From Nymphaea colorata (lineage: Eukaryota; Streptophyta; Magnoliopsida; Nymphaeales; Nymphaeaceae), in assembly GCF_008831285.2 (NCBI RefSeq), contig NC_045138.2:186001-250000 (forward strand): a stretch of 64,000 nucleotides of DNA, given 5' to 3'. This document shows, piece after piece, positions 47,759-60,560 of this stretch. The notes below the pieces were generated by a model. The model saw only the letters and a program-made list of their open reading frames with translations. It was not told the origin of the DNA and ran no database searches. The position numbers were made by a program, and so were the translations under genes. Numbering within the stretch: position 1 is the stretch's first letter; each line of letters begins with the position of its first letter.

Positions 47759-48136
47759 CATAACCTGCTTGGATTCAAAAAGATAGGTAAAAAAGCAAAC
47801 AAATGGAGAAGAAAAAGAAAGTGAACTTAGACCTTAACCTTGCCGTTTTGACTATAGATCCACTAGTTTGAAGGTTAATCTGAGGTTTGAATTAAAATCC
47901 GGTGTATTCATCTAGGATATATATAGTCTCTTCCAAAAAATCTAGGACTTTTTCAAATTTATAGGAAGATGCTTGAGGGACACGACTATTTGAGGAGGTC
48001 AAGCTCCGTACCTCACCCTGCCTACAGAACAAGCATACATAGGAGGTAGACCTTACTGCTAATATACATATTTGCTTCAATACCCTAACATTACATGTGC
48101 ACAAGTGTCATTATATTATACTTTTGTAGTTATTTC

Positions 48137-48218
48137 GAGCTCATTATCTTATAGTCATAGCGCATGAATAACGACATGAGCTCATTACCTCATAGTCATA
48201 GCGCATGAATAACGACAT
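48137..48218. repeat. 41-bp tandem duplication followed by ATGAGATAATGA-type repeats
   Basis: Units 48137-48177 and 48178-48218 share ATAGTCATAGCGCATGAATA and differ at two positions. From 48219 to 48335 short imperfect repeats of (G/T)ATGAGATAATGA and ATAAGATAAT continue. Confidence 0.93.
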
Positions 48219-48914
48219 GAAGTATGAGATAATGACATAGTATAAGATAATGATAAATGAATGAGATAATGAATATTAGATAACATGAGCATGAGATAAT
48301 GATAGGAGTATAAGATAATAGGTATGCGATAACAACATTTATTTTCAATAACATCATGGAGATGCTTCCCCATTTAGAAAAGTATATTGGTCATAACAAC
48401 CACTTGCATGTATAGGCCGACACAATCATTTGAATAATTTGGTCCCATCTTTTTTAAATCCTAAAAAACCTTACTTTTTTCTGTTTCATTTTGTGTCCAT
48501 ACAAAAAGTTCTTTGTTTTTCCTTAACCAGGGGCTTTATTTGTCATGGGCAGATGAAAATTTTGCTTTATTTGTCATGGGCACATGAAAATTTTGAACAT
48601 AACAGATGACATACATAACTTGCTCTTTTTTGTCAGTAATTTAGTGGGTATATATATTTAGGCCATGTGGTTTAAGTACTCAAAGGCAAGTTGCGTTCGC
48701 CACTTTCAGAATATAAATAAAAAAATTATATAACCCGCACTATTTTTCCCCTTCATCCAATATGACATCAGGACCCTATTGGGTCCGAGGCCGAGGCGGC
48801 GGCTGATTGAGGCATCCCATGTGCTTCATGCAATTCACCTACGCACCTTTCCTGTGCTGAACCAGGAATTCTCTTTTCAATTCTCGGCATATGTCCTTTA
48901 AAGTTCAATCACCA

Positions 48915-48946
<32 letters not shown>

Positions 48947-49262
48947 GTACACATATGTATAGATATATGTGTGTGTCTATATTAACTTGCAGATGCGCTT
49001 ACAGGAGGAGCATTTAACCCTGTGTTTGCTTAAGGGGTTGAGAAGATCAATGGCATGCATTGCATGAAAAAAATGACAAGAAAAGGATCGAACTTTTCAC
49101 CAAACTAATTCAAGCTGAGTATGTGGCTTAGTAAATAAGAATTGAAAACATATCCAAGGGATCAGATGAGACAAAAAGCATCATCAACTTGCACAATCAA
49201 TGTTGACAGTGGGATGATGGATTTTGGTCTTATAGATATCACGGTATATATATATATATATA

Positions 49263-50040
49263 TTTCTCCTTCTTCCTGGTTTTGAGATGGAGCTTGCTCC
49301 TCTGGTTGGCAATGGCATCATCATTTATAGATGTGGAGGGAGGAGGTGATGAACAACCACCTTGGTGTACTCTTCTGGGGGGTCTTTTATTCTATTTTAA
49401 ACGATATTCGTTTCTATTGAAAACTAAATTTTAAATAATATTTGTTTTGGATGTTTGCTTTTTCTTTTATATTTTTCCTTTTGAGATCAAGTTTGATTTA
49501 GATTTAATATACTACAGGCTATGATTTCAAATCTATGGTTACGATCAAACGAGAAAACCGCATTAAAACCAAAATTGGGTGATAAGATGTTCTCGAATTC
49601 ACAAAGGTCGGCAGAAAAACAAACAAAAGGAGGAGAAAAAGAAGTGAAGTTAGACCTTCCCCTTTTGATTATAGATATCCATTCATTTGAAGGATAATGG
49701 GGATTTTAAATCTGAGGTTTGAATAAAAATCTGGCTGGTTCAAACGCCATCTAAGGTTAAATAACTAAATATTTAGCGTTAACATACCCATATATTATAT
49801 ATTCATAAAATTAAGGTGTTCCTCTTCCTTTAGCCACGGGCTTTTTTCAAAGAGAAAAAGGGAATAAATGGTCTTGAAAATTATTAAAAAGGCTTTTAAT
49901 TTGATGTTCCGGAGGCATAGTGGATTTGCTTCGTTACCTTTCCAAGAGATTATGGCGGTCGAAAGTGGAAAACTATATTGAAAAATCCCATTTATATCTT
50001 AAAAGTTACAATATTTAGGTTAATATATATATATATATAC
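49263..50040 (-). repeat. Diverged copy of the YUCCA promoter (copy 3), no coding part
   Basis: The similarity to the YUCCA gene starts right after a (TA)n tract, only a few bases from where the ATG lies in the real gene. It then runs upstream: GAGCTTGCTCCTCTGGTTGG (49289-49308), GGCAATGGCATCATCATTTA, the TATA box (49323-49330), GTGGAGGGAGGAG, GGTCGGCAGAAAAACAAAC, AAATTATTAAAAAGGCTTTTA-like, and GGTCGAAAGTGGAAA (about 49957). The first exon is absent. It is an orphan promoter copy. Confidence 0.85.
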
Positions 50041-50324
50041 TTATTTAGTCTCCTCCAAACAAACTTTGTCCTTTTCAAATATATAAAATGTTTTGAGTGA
50101 CAAGGCTATTAAGTATAAAATGTAAATAAATATTTTGAGTAGGTCTATGCTAGCAATTTTTCTCGACCGTAGGCCTTCGCATTGGGCAGAGCCGGGCCTG
50201 ATAAGAAATCGGGCTCGGGCCAGACCAAGTTTGTGACTGCTGCCCGAGCCCAGCCTGACATGTCATACCCAAGCCTGATGCCTCGGTTAAAATAAAAAAT
50301 ATATTTTTAAATATAAAATAGCAC

Positions 50325-50364
<40 letters not shown>

Positions 50365-50905
50365 TTTTTATCAAACCGGATGAAACCCAATTAAACTAAC
50401 CCGGTAAGTTATGGGATTGATCTGTTACCCATTTCTTAGGCCTGATTGTGGCCCAAGTCGAGCCAAGTACCGGGTGCCAGCTGTAATTTGGCAGACATAT
50501 TTTCATGATAAAGACATGTTTAATATCACTAGACTCGCATACAGAATAAAAAAAGACACTTCTTAAGCCATTGCAATTTTTTTTCCCCCTTGTTTGCTAT
50601 TGGCAATTTGCTAGCTTTTGGTTGTGATGTTTCACCATCCTACGCAACTTGCTCTGTATTCAACCCCTAAAAAGAAACATGAAATCACCGAAGTATGAAT
50701 CTACTGTTGTTGGTAAAAGTCAAATTTTACCAATGGATAAATTGAGGTGTCGATAAAGATGGACTTTCACTGACATAAAACCGCCTCTAATGGACATCTG
50801 TCCTCGTCGACGCGAGGGGACTACATATTGGTAAAAATTCATTTTTAACGACAGTGGGAACTGGCCGTCAGTAAAAGTAATGATTTCACCAGCACTTAAA
50901 ACCTC

Positions 50906-50957
<52 letters not shown>

Positions 50958-52439
50958 TGCCATGTGAACTTACACGGTAGTCACATGCACAACATGTGGG
51001 CGTGCATCTGTATGTCGTTAGCTATTGGTAAATTCCATTTTGGATTTCACGGAGCCCTGCATCCAGTTAGTCTTGATTCTCTGATTTTGATCACATCTAG
51101 TTGAAGCAAGTTGAGCCTCATATAAGGCCTTGATCCAGGCCATGCGGACCCCAGCCCAAATTCAACAATGTTTTTCATCCAAAACCCAATTTTAGTTCAA
51201 AGCAAGCAAGGGTGGCCGAATTAAAGTTTTTAAATTTTAATTTGAGTCAAAATATTATTTTCTAAAATTTTTATATAAAACAAGTATTTCTTTTTTTAAA
51301 TCTTTTTTTAAATTTTCAATGTAAAATTTTAATTTTTTTTATGAGGTGGGGTCATAGTTCTTCCGGGCCCTATGCCCCTGAAAGCAAGATCCACAAACTC
51401 TGCTTTTACATCTGGGTTACCGAAACTACCCAGAAAAAAAAAAAAAAAAAACCCGTTCTGTTGACCAGAGGTATCACGCCAGGGAAGAACCTCGTCGGCT
51501 CCTCTGTAAATTTCATAATTTTTGCTTAAATTAATTACCTTTTATTTACCTGTTATTAGCCCAGCACTGCTGTCAAGATTAGTATGAATCGATGGATTTG
51601 AATTAATTAGGTGGCAAAATTTATTTGACTCATTGCCTACTAGAGAGTAAGTGTTGGATTTAAAGATATTTTATGTTTTTTAAAAATTTTAATAGTTGAA
51701 GAATATATTGTAGGTCCTAAACCCGACTTTTTATTGGGCCTGACTGGGGCAGCCGGCCCCATACTTAACACTGGTTACTAGTAAGTGCCAATTCTTGACC
51801 TGTACTTTAAATTAGCAAGTGCTTCTTTGCTTAATTTGGCTCAGCAATATTTAAAATGAATCAACAAAAAACCATGGGAACACAAAATCATGACCACTTC
51901 CTAATTTTTTGCCTTCCTTTGGTCCCTCTCTCTTTTATTACATTTAAATAACATACTTTTTATTTTCAATAAGAAGTGTTCAATGAGGAGGGAGTCTCAA
52001 AGTACCTGATATATATATATATTACACACACTATTATTGGATTCCTTCAGCCAATTATCGGCCTCTCATAACATGCGCCTTGACCCGATGCATGCATGAA
52101 AACACAGATGTAAAATGAGGCTGCTTGAGAAGGGAATGAATGTTATATATAAATATATATATATCGGTTCGGGCAGGGGTTGGTAGGCTGTTAGTTTCTG
52201 TTTCCTCTTGTGGTGTCAACCCTATGTGCTGGACACAGATATGCAAACAAATATGTAAACAGATATGCAAATAGTGCATAGTGGTTGTTTTTAGCAATTA
52301 AAACAAGGTTAAACATTACATGTGTAAGAACTTACACAACTCTGGTTTTCTTAGGAACCAGGACCTCACAGTTTAAATCCCTCTTTTAGAAATAATCTGA
52401 AAAGCTATATGGTCAATCCGTAAATTTTACGTTTTTTTG
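50041..52439. other. Repeat-rich intergenic DNA
   Basis: No gene recognised. 50155-50480 is a diverged GGGTGGGC-family copy with a (TA)n inside. 51000-51210 resembles 35160-35250 from the YUCCA upstream region. 51210-51375 is a CAGGGGCGGAG-family copy without a clear target duplication. 51530-51720 resembles 37010-37220. Confidence 0.6.
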
Positions 52440-52745
52440 TTTTAAATATTGCTTTCATTTCACGGCACGACGAAGCCCGTGCAATCTTTCAAGGCAAATG
52501 TTTGTCCTGTTTGTAATAAAATAAAAGTATATATTTACATTAGTTGCGAGGTAGTAAAGAAATGCCCACCACTAATGTTCCCTTACAACTTGAAGCAACT
52601 AACAAATTAAATATTAAAAGATATTTTGCGAAAAATGAGGCATTAAAATAAATCAGAGCGGGCGGATGTAAAATATTCAAATTTGAGCATGTTTTTTTTG
52701 TGATGTTCGTTAAAATAATGAACTACTTTTTATAAAATGTTTCTT
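52440..52745. repeat. Direct duplication, first copy
   Basis: It shares ordered strings with 53535-53855: AATCTTTCAAG(G/A)CAAATG, TTTGTCCT, GTTGCGAGGTA, TAAAGAAATG, TTCCCTT-CAACTTGAA and AATGAACTACTTTT/AATAAACTACTTTT. The separation is about 1.1 kb. No coding content recognised. Confidence 0.85.
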
Positions 52746-53534
52746 TATTCTCTATTTTGAATCCATTGCTGCTACAATAATTGGTTCCCGGATGAATCGG
52801 ATCGGTTTTTTGAAGAGATCAAAGAAATGAAAGAATCATATCAGAATTGAAGTTGGTTTTGTAGAAAGCGTGTGCAAATTAACTATAATTGTTGGTTTAA
52901 TTTAGTTCGATTGATGAGAATTGTTGGTGCCATTGATTTTAAGATAATCATTTATTTCTTTCATTAAAAAGTATTTCAATCTCTTCAAAATATGATTGAA
53001 CTTTCATTTTTTAAATTTAATTTCTGCAATTGAAATTCATTTAAAACAATGATATAGATAATTCCAATCAAATCTTGCAAATGGGCCGTTATGAATAATT
53101 AAAAAACAAAAAGAGAAAAAAAATATGATCTAATAATAAATGACGAAAATGTCTATCATATGTTAATTTTTTATTTTATTTTATTTTTTTTAACATATAA
53201 GTATCCCTTAATGTTTAAAATTTAAATAATTGTACCTAGGATCTCTAGCCCACCACTGATTTTTATATAAATATTTCTTTCGAACAACTTGCTTATAATG
53301 CATGCGGACTACGGCGGCTAGACGAACCGTCGTGGTTCGATTTTTATAATATATTTTCTGGAAAATTTGAACAATAATATGTTTCATTGGTTGAAGAAAT
53401 CCATAAACAATTGGGGATGTGAGTGAGAACAAAGATCTCCCTCACCCTTATATGATTGGTAGCTATTAGACTCACATTTAATATATAATAAATTGCATGT
53501 GAATTAGATGGCGTATGGAAAGCATATCAGTTGG
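52746..53534. other. Spacer between the duplicated copies
   Basis: AT-rich. 53260-53420 resembles 36430-36600. No gene recognised. Confidence 0.6.
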
Positions 53535-53855
53535 TGCAGATTACGGCAGCGGATGCTCTTGAAAATCTTTCAAGACAAATGTTTGTCCTTCCTCCAATAA
53601 AATGAAAAAATTATTCACATATGTTGCGAGGTATTAAAGAAATGTCCAACAAAAACTGTTCCCTTGCAACTTGAATAACCTAACAAAGAGCAGTAATGTT
53701 CTTAAATCTTAAAGAACATTTTACAAAAAAGGAAGATCTATAATAAAAATAAGGTCGAGTTTCTAGAATTAATCAAAGCGGGTGGATTAACACATCCAAT
53801 TTGATTATGTTTTTGTAATGTTCATTAAAATAATAAACTACTTTTATAAAATATT
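53535..53855. repeat. Direct duplication, second copy
   Basis: This is the partner of 52440-52745. The copies differ by many substitutions and short indels, so the duplication is old. Confidence 0.85.
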
Positions 53856-53894
53856 CTTTTTAAAAAAGGTGTAAGTTCATTTATTCTGTATACA

Positions 53895-54302
53895 ACTATG
53901 ATGTTCAATGAGTCCGACTCGACTCGAACTTGCTCCATAAACTTGACTAAAAGTCAACTCGTTTATTAAACGAGTTGAGTTTGAGTTAAAAAAAAAATGA
54001 ACTCTACAATCTAAACAAATCGAGGTAGAGTTAAGTGGGCTCGGCTCGAGTAAACTCATTTAAACTTGACAAAGAAAATATATAAACACATCTCATAATG
54101 TTATAAAAAAAAGCACATTGTTCAAATGGGTATGTCCATGTTCAAGTCTACATATTGCCTCTTCCTTTAAAAACATTAATTTTTTAATGAAATACTTGGC
54201 TCGGCTCAAGCTTAATTGAGCCGAGTTCGAGTTTTAAGAACTCAAGCCGAGTCGAGCTGGAGCTGGCTCAACTCGGCTCGAACTCACTCATGAACAACCC
54301 TA
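53895..54302. mobile_element. CGAGCTCG-family hAT-like MITE with perfect 8-bp target duplication
   Basis: 408 bp. The ends TATGATGTTCAATGAGT and, reversed, TAGGGTTGTTCATGAGT are related inverted repeats. Perfect 8-bp direct repeats TGTATACA flank it (53887-53894 and 54303-54310). The interior is dense in GAGTTCGAG, CTCGGCTCGA and CGAGTCGAGC. Confidence 0.85.
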
Positions 54303-54702
54303 TGTATACAAGATCACATGGGACCTATTCTGTGTTGAATTTATCTTAATCAGATTCTTTGTTATCGAATTTCAAATTAGGATTCTGGTTTGGACTTTAT
54401 CTTTTAAAACGAAATTCAGCTTTCTCAAGCATAAGATTGGACATTTATATGTAATTGTATCGGTTTTTCATGCGATCCAATTCTAATATCGGACTTAAAT
54501 TTGTATTGAGTCATGAACATGCATGCCAAATCCGAATACGATTAGTAATCTGACATGAATTTCTTTACTACATCTGCTTGAAGGAGGTTTGGGCTATAGG
54601 TGAAGAGGTTTCATGAGAGATTAATTACCAGACTCCATTTAAGTATATTTCCTAATTACTGTAAGGCTAAACTTAGATTTAGTTCATGTTTTTTTAGTTA
54701 TG

Positions 54703-55688
<986 letters not shown>

Positions 55689-55839
55689 GAGGGCGGAGTC
55701 AGAAAATTTTCATGAGAAGGGCCAAATTAAGTTTTTAAATTTTGAGATGGGTCAAAATATCATTTTTCAAAATATTGATATAATATAAGTGAATTTTTTA
55801 AAATTTACATGTAATTTTTTTTTGATGGATCTGCCCTTG
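55689..55839 (+). mobile_element. CAGGGGCGGAG-family hAT-like MITE with 8-bp target duplication
   Basis: 151 bp, GAGGGCGGAGTCAG...GATCTGCCCTTG. The flanks ATCTGTAC (55681-55688) and ATCTGCAC (55840-55847) agree at 7 of 8. The body contains GGGTCAAAATATCATTTTTC, typical of the family. Confidence 0.82.
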
Positions 55840-55957
55840 ATCTGCACTAGCATTAACCATGCATAAATATGTGAACTATATCATATGGCGGGTACGGATA
55901 TTAGTATTATGGTACAACGATTTTAGAAAATCAGGGTATGAGGTAAGAGTGTATGTG

Positions 55958-56022
<65 letters not shown>

Positions 56023-58714
56023 ATTTAGAAAAAAATTCTCAAAATTAAATAAAAATAAGGAATCTAAGCATAAGGAAAATACAAAAAAGGGAAAACCAAA
56101 ATTAAAGCAAAAAAATATAATCATACCCACATAACCATTTTGTACTTGGGTAGATGGCACCTGCCCATGTAACAGAGCCCCAATTTTCACCGGAGAACCT
56201 TATTAATCACCATCTCCAATTTGTCATGACAGCATCCCCACATAATCTACTTGGAAAACCACAATACACCGGACTTCAATTTACATGTCCTACGGTGACT
56301 TGGACATCATGGCATTCAATATATGACGGTGAAATGCTATAATCACATGGTGGAATGCCGTAATAAACAACATGTTTTGTATATGTCCTTTTGCTCGTCA
56401 AAATATTTCTTCTGGTGGGCTCAATAAAGTTTTTAAATATTTTTTATTAATTTATATATATATATATATAATATTTTATTGTGATAAAATATATTTATAT
56501 TTTATATTTTATTAAAAATATTTTTTTTTAATTTAATAGGACAAGACCTGAGCCGTGCTCGGGCTCCAGTTTTAATGGTCGGAATGAGCCTGGGCCCAAG
56601 TTTTGGATGTCAGGCCGGCTGCATAGCCCAACTTAGACATAAGGCTGCCCCATGAACTTGCTGCATTCCTCGGCCTAACAGCCAAGAATATCATGCATGC
56701 TCTAATACAGGATGTGAACTCTTTTAACTTCCCACCACTTTCACTCACCAGGAAACATAATACTTTCCAGCCAGAAGTGGAGCCAAAAGTTTTTTCATGA
56801 GGCGGACCAAATTAAAGTTTTCAAATTTTGACTAAGGCCGAAATATTATTTTTTAAAATTTTTATATAAAACAATTGAAATTTTTCAAATTTACATATAA
56901 ATTTTTTTTTTTTTAGGTGATGCCAGAGCACATGCAGGCACCTTGGCTGCGCCCCTGTTAAGAGGCTATATAATGATATTTCCTTTAACTCGTCGTCATC
57001 TTTTCAAAAAGATAAAGGACCATGCGTTCTTTCTCAATGGATGTGAAGAGCATCAACTATTTCTTTACTTGAATAATCTTTCCCACACTCTCTGGCATGA
57101 ATTTTGATGTAAGATGCCTCCAATTTTCTTCCAAAATAGGAGGCAATCCCGGATATGTCAAAGGTTAGTTTTGAGGAGTGTAACATAGTTGGTCGATTTA
57201 AGAGATGCGCAGGAGATGTGTCCTCAGCTTGATTCTCCTGAATACTATTCTTTTAGACTACAAAATGTAGTATGCGAAAGTTGTTTCTCTGGAGCCCACC
57301 CCTGACGCCTATCATCATACATATGATCTTAGACATCTAGTAAATGTTTCATGCATAGTTTGGTTAATGACAAAAGTACCTTTCATTCACACAAAAAACA
57401 AAAAAAAAAGACAAGATAAAAATGTAAATAAAAAAAAAAGAAATGACTACAAAAAACATGTTATTTTTTTTAAATTACAAAAACATCTCCCTTCTTTTAC
57501 TGCTTTAACAATACATAAAAAACGATGCATGCAACCTTTACTAGACGTTTCCACCCTACTCAAAAAGCACTCATCTGCTGCATGAATTTATATACAAAAT
57601 TTAAAAAATTAATATTTCGTTCCCTGTCAAAATTATTGGCTCTTGAAAAAAAATTCCAAGGTCCGCCCCTTTCTATACGTTGGGAAGAGATATTTTTTCA
57701 AAGGCTAAAAATTTAAAAGTTTAATAAAAATTAATATTTTATTAAACATAATGATCGTCTTTGGAGGAAATTTAAGCATGCCACTTCAAGATTTAAATTT
57801 GAATAAGAGATTTAAATTCACAACCAAATCCGAGCCACAATATGATATGTTAAAAAAACTCAACTTCCGAAATGTATGGATATTGAATATAGAAAATTTT
57901 AACTGATCATATTAATGCTTGTCGTCCAATTGAATATTTATTTAAAACCTAATCCGAGTTAGAAGCGAACCAGATGTCATTTGATGTCATTTCCTAAGCA
58001 TGAACCTGATCAGATTTATTAACCAGATGTTAATTATTTCTCATGTTGGATATTTTCTTAGCAATTCGGTTGGATATCAAATCCGAATATGACCTTAGAC
58101 ATGTCTAGACAGCTGCAAACACGACCCATCCATTTTCAATTGAGACCGGTTATGTTGTGGTGTCCTTAAGTTAGACTAGGCACATCGGTACCTGGAATTT
58201 GGAAGTATCAGAAAATACATTTAATGTTTCTATATTGTAAAAAATGCACCTTAGTTTCTTCATGGTTAAAGAAAATCATATGGAATTTTCTTCCGTCAAG
58301 TTTGTGGCTAATCGTGGTAGAAAAACATTTCCGGTCTTCGTGAAAGAGAAAAAAAAGTGATAAGCTTCATAATTTTTATACTTTGATTATTGAAAGAGAC
58401 TATGATCAAGGCAGAACTACAGAGTTATAAGGCTGCAAAAGTTGAAGGGATGAAGAAAATAAGAATCCACTAATCAGCACAAAAAATTAATCAAGAAACC
58501 TCAATGCACTTAATTTGGGTCCAAAATAACTAAATATTAGATTATTATGATAACAGGATCTGAACTAGAACAAGTTTGTAGCTGCCGACAATATATATGT
58601 GGATTGGATTTGGGTCGAACGACAAACCCAGCCAAACAAACCTGCCCTCTTCTTACAGCTTGAGGGTTCGCGGGCATCTGATGTTGGATGTAGCGTTGGT
58701 GTCCGCTCCACCAA
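55840..58714. other. AT-rich intergenic DNA with MITE fragments
   Basis: No gene recognised. A (TA)n tract lies at 55963-56018, a GGGTGGGC-family fragment at 56530-56650 and a CAGGGGCGGAG-family copy at about 56770-56960 (ends CAGAAGTGGAGCC and CTGCGCCCCTG, no target duplication). A further CAGGGGCGGAG fragment ends at about 57670 (GGTCCGCCCCT). Confidence 0.6.
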
Positions 58715-58852
58715 TTAAACTATGATATTGTCCCTGTTATAGGCTGACTTCTTCAGCTCGTGCGGCACGACAAGAACGTAATTGCCGTAAGCCTTCAAAC
58801 CACCGAAAAAGAACGCAAAGAGCGTTTTTGGAAAGCAGTCCCAATTCATCAT
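58715..58852 (-). CDS. Short unrecognised ORF (45 aa)
   Basis: It opens with two Met codons and reads MMNWDCFPKTLFAFFFGG, then LKAYGNYVLVVPHELKK, ending with TAA. It has a hydrophobic Phe-rich stretch followed by a positively charged end, and its base composition (many CG steps) stands out from the AT-rich flanks. It may be a relic exon or a small peptide gene; I do not recognise a family. Confidence 0.3.
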   Translation of the reverse strand: MMNWDCFPKTLFAFFFGGLKAYGNYVLVVPHELKKSAYNRDNIIV

Positions 58853-59328
58853 GTTTCATTCCTTAGAAAATACAACGGCCCCAAATCCAATTGACTGAAT
58901 ATATATATATATAACAAAATCATGTCATTTTCGAAAGGGACCGCCTGCAATTATCAATTGAACATGCTGTCAAACACTTTCTATTGCATTGCTTGATATC
59001 AGGGAATTAAAAATAATACAGATTTGGGAGTAGATTCCCAGAAAAAATGAAAAATTGGGTATGAACAAAACCCAAAACCTGACTAGAATCCAACTGAAGC
59101 TAGCGTAAGGCTGCGTTTGGTAGGTGATTATCAGGGGATCTGCGTTTGGCACTGATCTCGTGATGAAGTCAGATCCAAACACTGACCTGAACTGGGTTCG
59201 ACCTTGCACCATCCCTACCTGCTTCCTTGTTACTTATCGTGTAAGCAAAATACAGGCTAATTTCCTGGCTTGCCGTGTGGGAGACTAGGAGTTGTGCTGA
59301 TATTTGGAACATGGCTTAAAGTTATTGG

Positions 59329-59733
59329 TAGGGATGTCGATATATTCGATTTGAATCGGATATCCGATCGATCCGATCGATCCGATCCGAAAAAAATGAG
59401 TATGGATTAAAATTTAATATTTGATTAAGAGATCGGATCGGATTCGGATTTAATAAATATCATTCGATCGGATTCGGATTCGGAGTCAGATATACATGAA
59501 TATCGGATACGGATTCAGATCGGATTCATTTTTAGACAAATATCCTCTATCTAATACTTATAAAATGGCAAAATCCGATTCAAAATTCGGATTCGGATAT
59601 AAATATAAAAATCGGATTCAGATTGTAAAATCGGGAATTCGAATCTGAATCCGAATCCGAATATATGAATATCCGAAAAAGCGGATATGATTAAAGATGT
59701 ATCCGATCCGAATCCGATCCGTTGACATCCCTA
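59329..59733. mobile_element. hAT-like MITE, perfect 10-bp termini, 8-bp target duplication
   Basis: 405 bp. The ends are perfect inverted repeats TAGGGATGTC and GACATCCCTA. The flanks GTTATTGG (59321-59328) and GTTATTGA (59734-59741) agree at 7 of 8. The interior is almost wholly made of short variants of GGATCGGATTCGGATAT and its complement, so it can fold back on itself. Confidence 0.92.
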
Positions 59734-59741
59734 GTTATTGA

Positions 59742-60362
59742 TTGGCCTTGTCTTTCAAAAACTAATCTCACCGTCAATATGAAGGCCGAAGCATTTGGCG
59801 ACACACTAATCACTATATTCCCTCACAGCAAAAACGTAGATGGCAGCAACTCTGGCCGCGAGAGAGCTGAGAGAGGGAGATGATGGCAGCGTCAGTCATG
59901 GACAGAGAGATTAAGACAGCAAGAGAAAAATGGTCACCTCTGTTCGGGGTCAGCCATGGAAAGAAAGAAAGAGACTCAAAGAAGAACATATCAGCGATGG
60001 AGAATGGAGAGAAAGAGATTTAAGGAAAGAGACTTATAGTTGCAATGGATTTCTGACGTTAGTAGCAGCTCCAGCCTCTAGCAATCTCACAGGCGTGCAG
60101 CGATGGTTGAATTTCGCATGACCATTTTTATTTAATTTTAATTTTTTTAATTAAAGAAACTAAACAGATTTTGTCCTTGAAGCATACACCTTAAGCATTG
60201 AACGTGCCATAGATGGAGGCGTACACCTCTCTACCAAATGAGGCACACCCTTCAGGGATGCGTGTGCCTCACAACCATGCTTCAAGGCATTTTTTTTTTA
60301 AATGCTTTGAATCTTTTTTTTGTGTGAAGCATACACTTTTCACAACGATTGGTTATCCCACT
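59742..60362. other. Intergenic DNA
   Basis: No gene recognised. 59850-60020 is purine-rich (GAGAGAG, AAGAAAGAAAGAG). 60180-60310 has a repeated GAAGCATACAC(C/T)TT motif. Confidence 0.55.
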
Positions 60363-60552
60363 CGAGAGCGGAGTCAGAAATTTTTCATGAGGCGGACAAA
60401 TTAAAGTATATAAATTTTGACTGGGGCTAAAATATCATTTTCCAATACTTTTATATAGAACAAGCGATTTTTTTTTAAATTTACATGTAAATTTAAAAAA
60501 AAATTGAGGTGGGACCACGGTCCATGCAAGCCCTACCTTGGGGCCGCCCCTA
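60363..60552 (+). mobile_element. CAGGGGCGGAG-family hAT-like MITE with perfect 8-bp target duplication
   Basis: 190 bp, CGAGAGCGGAGTCAG...GGGGCCGCCCCTA. It is flanked by perfect direct repeats ATCCCACT (60355-60362 and 60553-60560). This is the best-defined member of its family in the window. Confidence 0.88.
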
Positions 60553-60560
60553 ATCCCACT

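Larger units (their letters stand above)
47190..48880 (-). repeat. Diverged copy of the YUCCA upstream region (copy 2), no coding part
   Basis: It contains ordered matches to 33890-35310: CTTTTTCTTTTATA-TTTTCC then TTTTGAGATCAAA, TTAAATGGGAAACTGCA, GTGAACTTAGACCTT next to a sequence like CTATAGATCCACTAGTTTGAA, GGCCATGTGGTTTAAGTACT, and CATCCCATGTGCTTCATGC. It is interrupted by a MITE at 47587-47758 and a tandem repeat at 48137-48218. No YUCCA coding sequence is attached. Confidence 0.75.
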
